Of a stretch of 6,961 nt of DNA, positions 6,751 through 6,961 are shown piece after piece (positions within the stretch are counted from its first letter, which is position 1; every line of letters starts with the position of its first letter). A program made the translations under genes and the position numbers. This DNA is from Desulfamplus sp. (GTDB lineage Bacteria > Desulfobacterota > Desulfobacteria > Desulfobacterales > Desulfobacteraceae). The stretch covers positions 1 to 6,961 of the forward strand of contig JADGBP010000118.1 in NCBI GenBank assembly GCA_015231395.1. Reading direction: 5' to 3'. Under the pieces are notes generated by a model, which worked only from the letters and a program-made list of their open reading frames with translations, searched no databases and was not told the DNA's origin.

Positions 6751-6927
6751 TTAATCTTTCTTGTTTCTGTTTCTCATCATCTGCATTATGTATGATGCTG
6801 CAACAAGACCGATACCCATGGTAACCCCATGATACACTGACCACTCCGGTCTAAAAATTCTTGTCAGTAAGATACCAAACACCATGCCTAAAATTAGTCT
6901 TGCAACAAACACATAAAAATCGTTCAT
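6751..6927 (-). CDS. Small two-helix membrane protein, function unknown
   Basis: This 58-residue ORF has hydrophobic segments at about 4-24 (FYVFVARLILGMVFGILLTR) and 33-50, joined by a short RIFRPEWS turn, and ends in a basic tail (MMRNRNKKD). By the positive-inside rule the tail is probably cytoplasmic. AGGA (6938-6941) lies ten bases before the ATG, a usable but long spacing. It ends 56 bases upstream of selB on the same strand, so the two may be co-transcribed. I do not recognise a named family. Similar short membrane proteins are common hypothetical genes, and the link to selenium metabolism rests only on position. The regular hydrophobic pattern and clean stop make it a likely real gene. 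Confidence 0.7.
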   Translation of the reverse strand: MNDFYVFVARLILGMVFGILLTRIFRPEWSVYHGVTMGIGLVAASYIMQMMRNRNKKD

Positions 6928-6961
6928 ATAAAATTTATCCTAAATTAATAACCAGTATTAT

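Noticed and set aside
6018..6824. 268-codon plus-strand open frame opposite selB
   Set aside because: It lies antisense to the highly conserved GTPase region of selB, is Ser/Pro-rich in the way antisense frames are, and has no recognisable domain.

Overview
All the genes I can support lie on the minus strand, so they read from right to left. In transcription order they are a 58-residue two-helix membrane protein (6751-6927), the selenocysteine elongation factor selB (4769-6694), the imine deaminase ridA (4230-4628), a PAS-containing methyl-accepting chemotaxis protein (1983-3920), and the N-terminal 550 residues of an MscS-like mechanosensitive channel that runs off the left edge (1-1652). 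I see no believable plus-strand protein gene, no tRNA or rRNA, no CRISPR array, and no transposase or phage gene.

The DNA is AT-rich, and the set of a Sec-decoding SelB, a membrane-anchored chemoreceptor and a large periplasmic-domain channel suggests a Gram-negative, motile, selenoprotein-using anaerobe. The style of the SelB, channel and chemoreceptor sequences reminds me of the Desulfobacterota (Desulfobacterales-like bacteria). That placement is inference from memory, not a search.

The right half is compact: the small membrane gene ends 56 bases before the selB start, and selB ends 140 bases before the ridA start, so these may be co-transcribed. The left half is looser. Two gaps of just over 300 bases (3921-4229 and 1653-1982) separate ridA, the chemoreceptor and the channel, which suggests independent promoters. 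The genes have no obvious common pathway: SelB serves Sec insertion, RidA clears reactive enamine/imine intermediates, and the other two sense signals or membrane tension at the envelope.

The most interesting features are small-scale. They are a 39-base-period imperfect duplication of the ridA start region, a four-fold TPxxxY-type helix-cap repeat in the chemoreceptor C-terminus interrupted by a His/Asn-rich 18-bp tandem repeat, a 15-bp tandem repeat coding eight pentapeptides in the neighbouring channel, a divergent chemoreceptor tip, and a cluster of near-perfect inverted repeats with T-runs between the chemoreceptor and channel genes. I found no clear new defence or mobile system.
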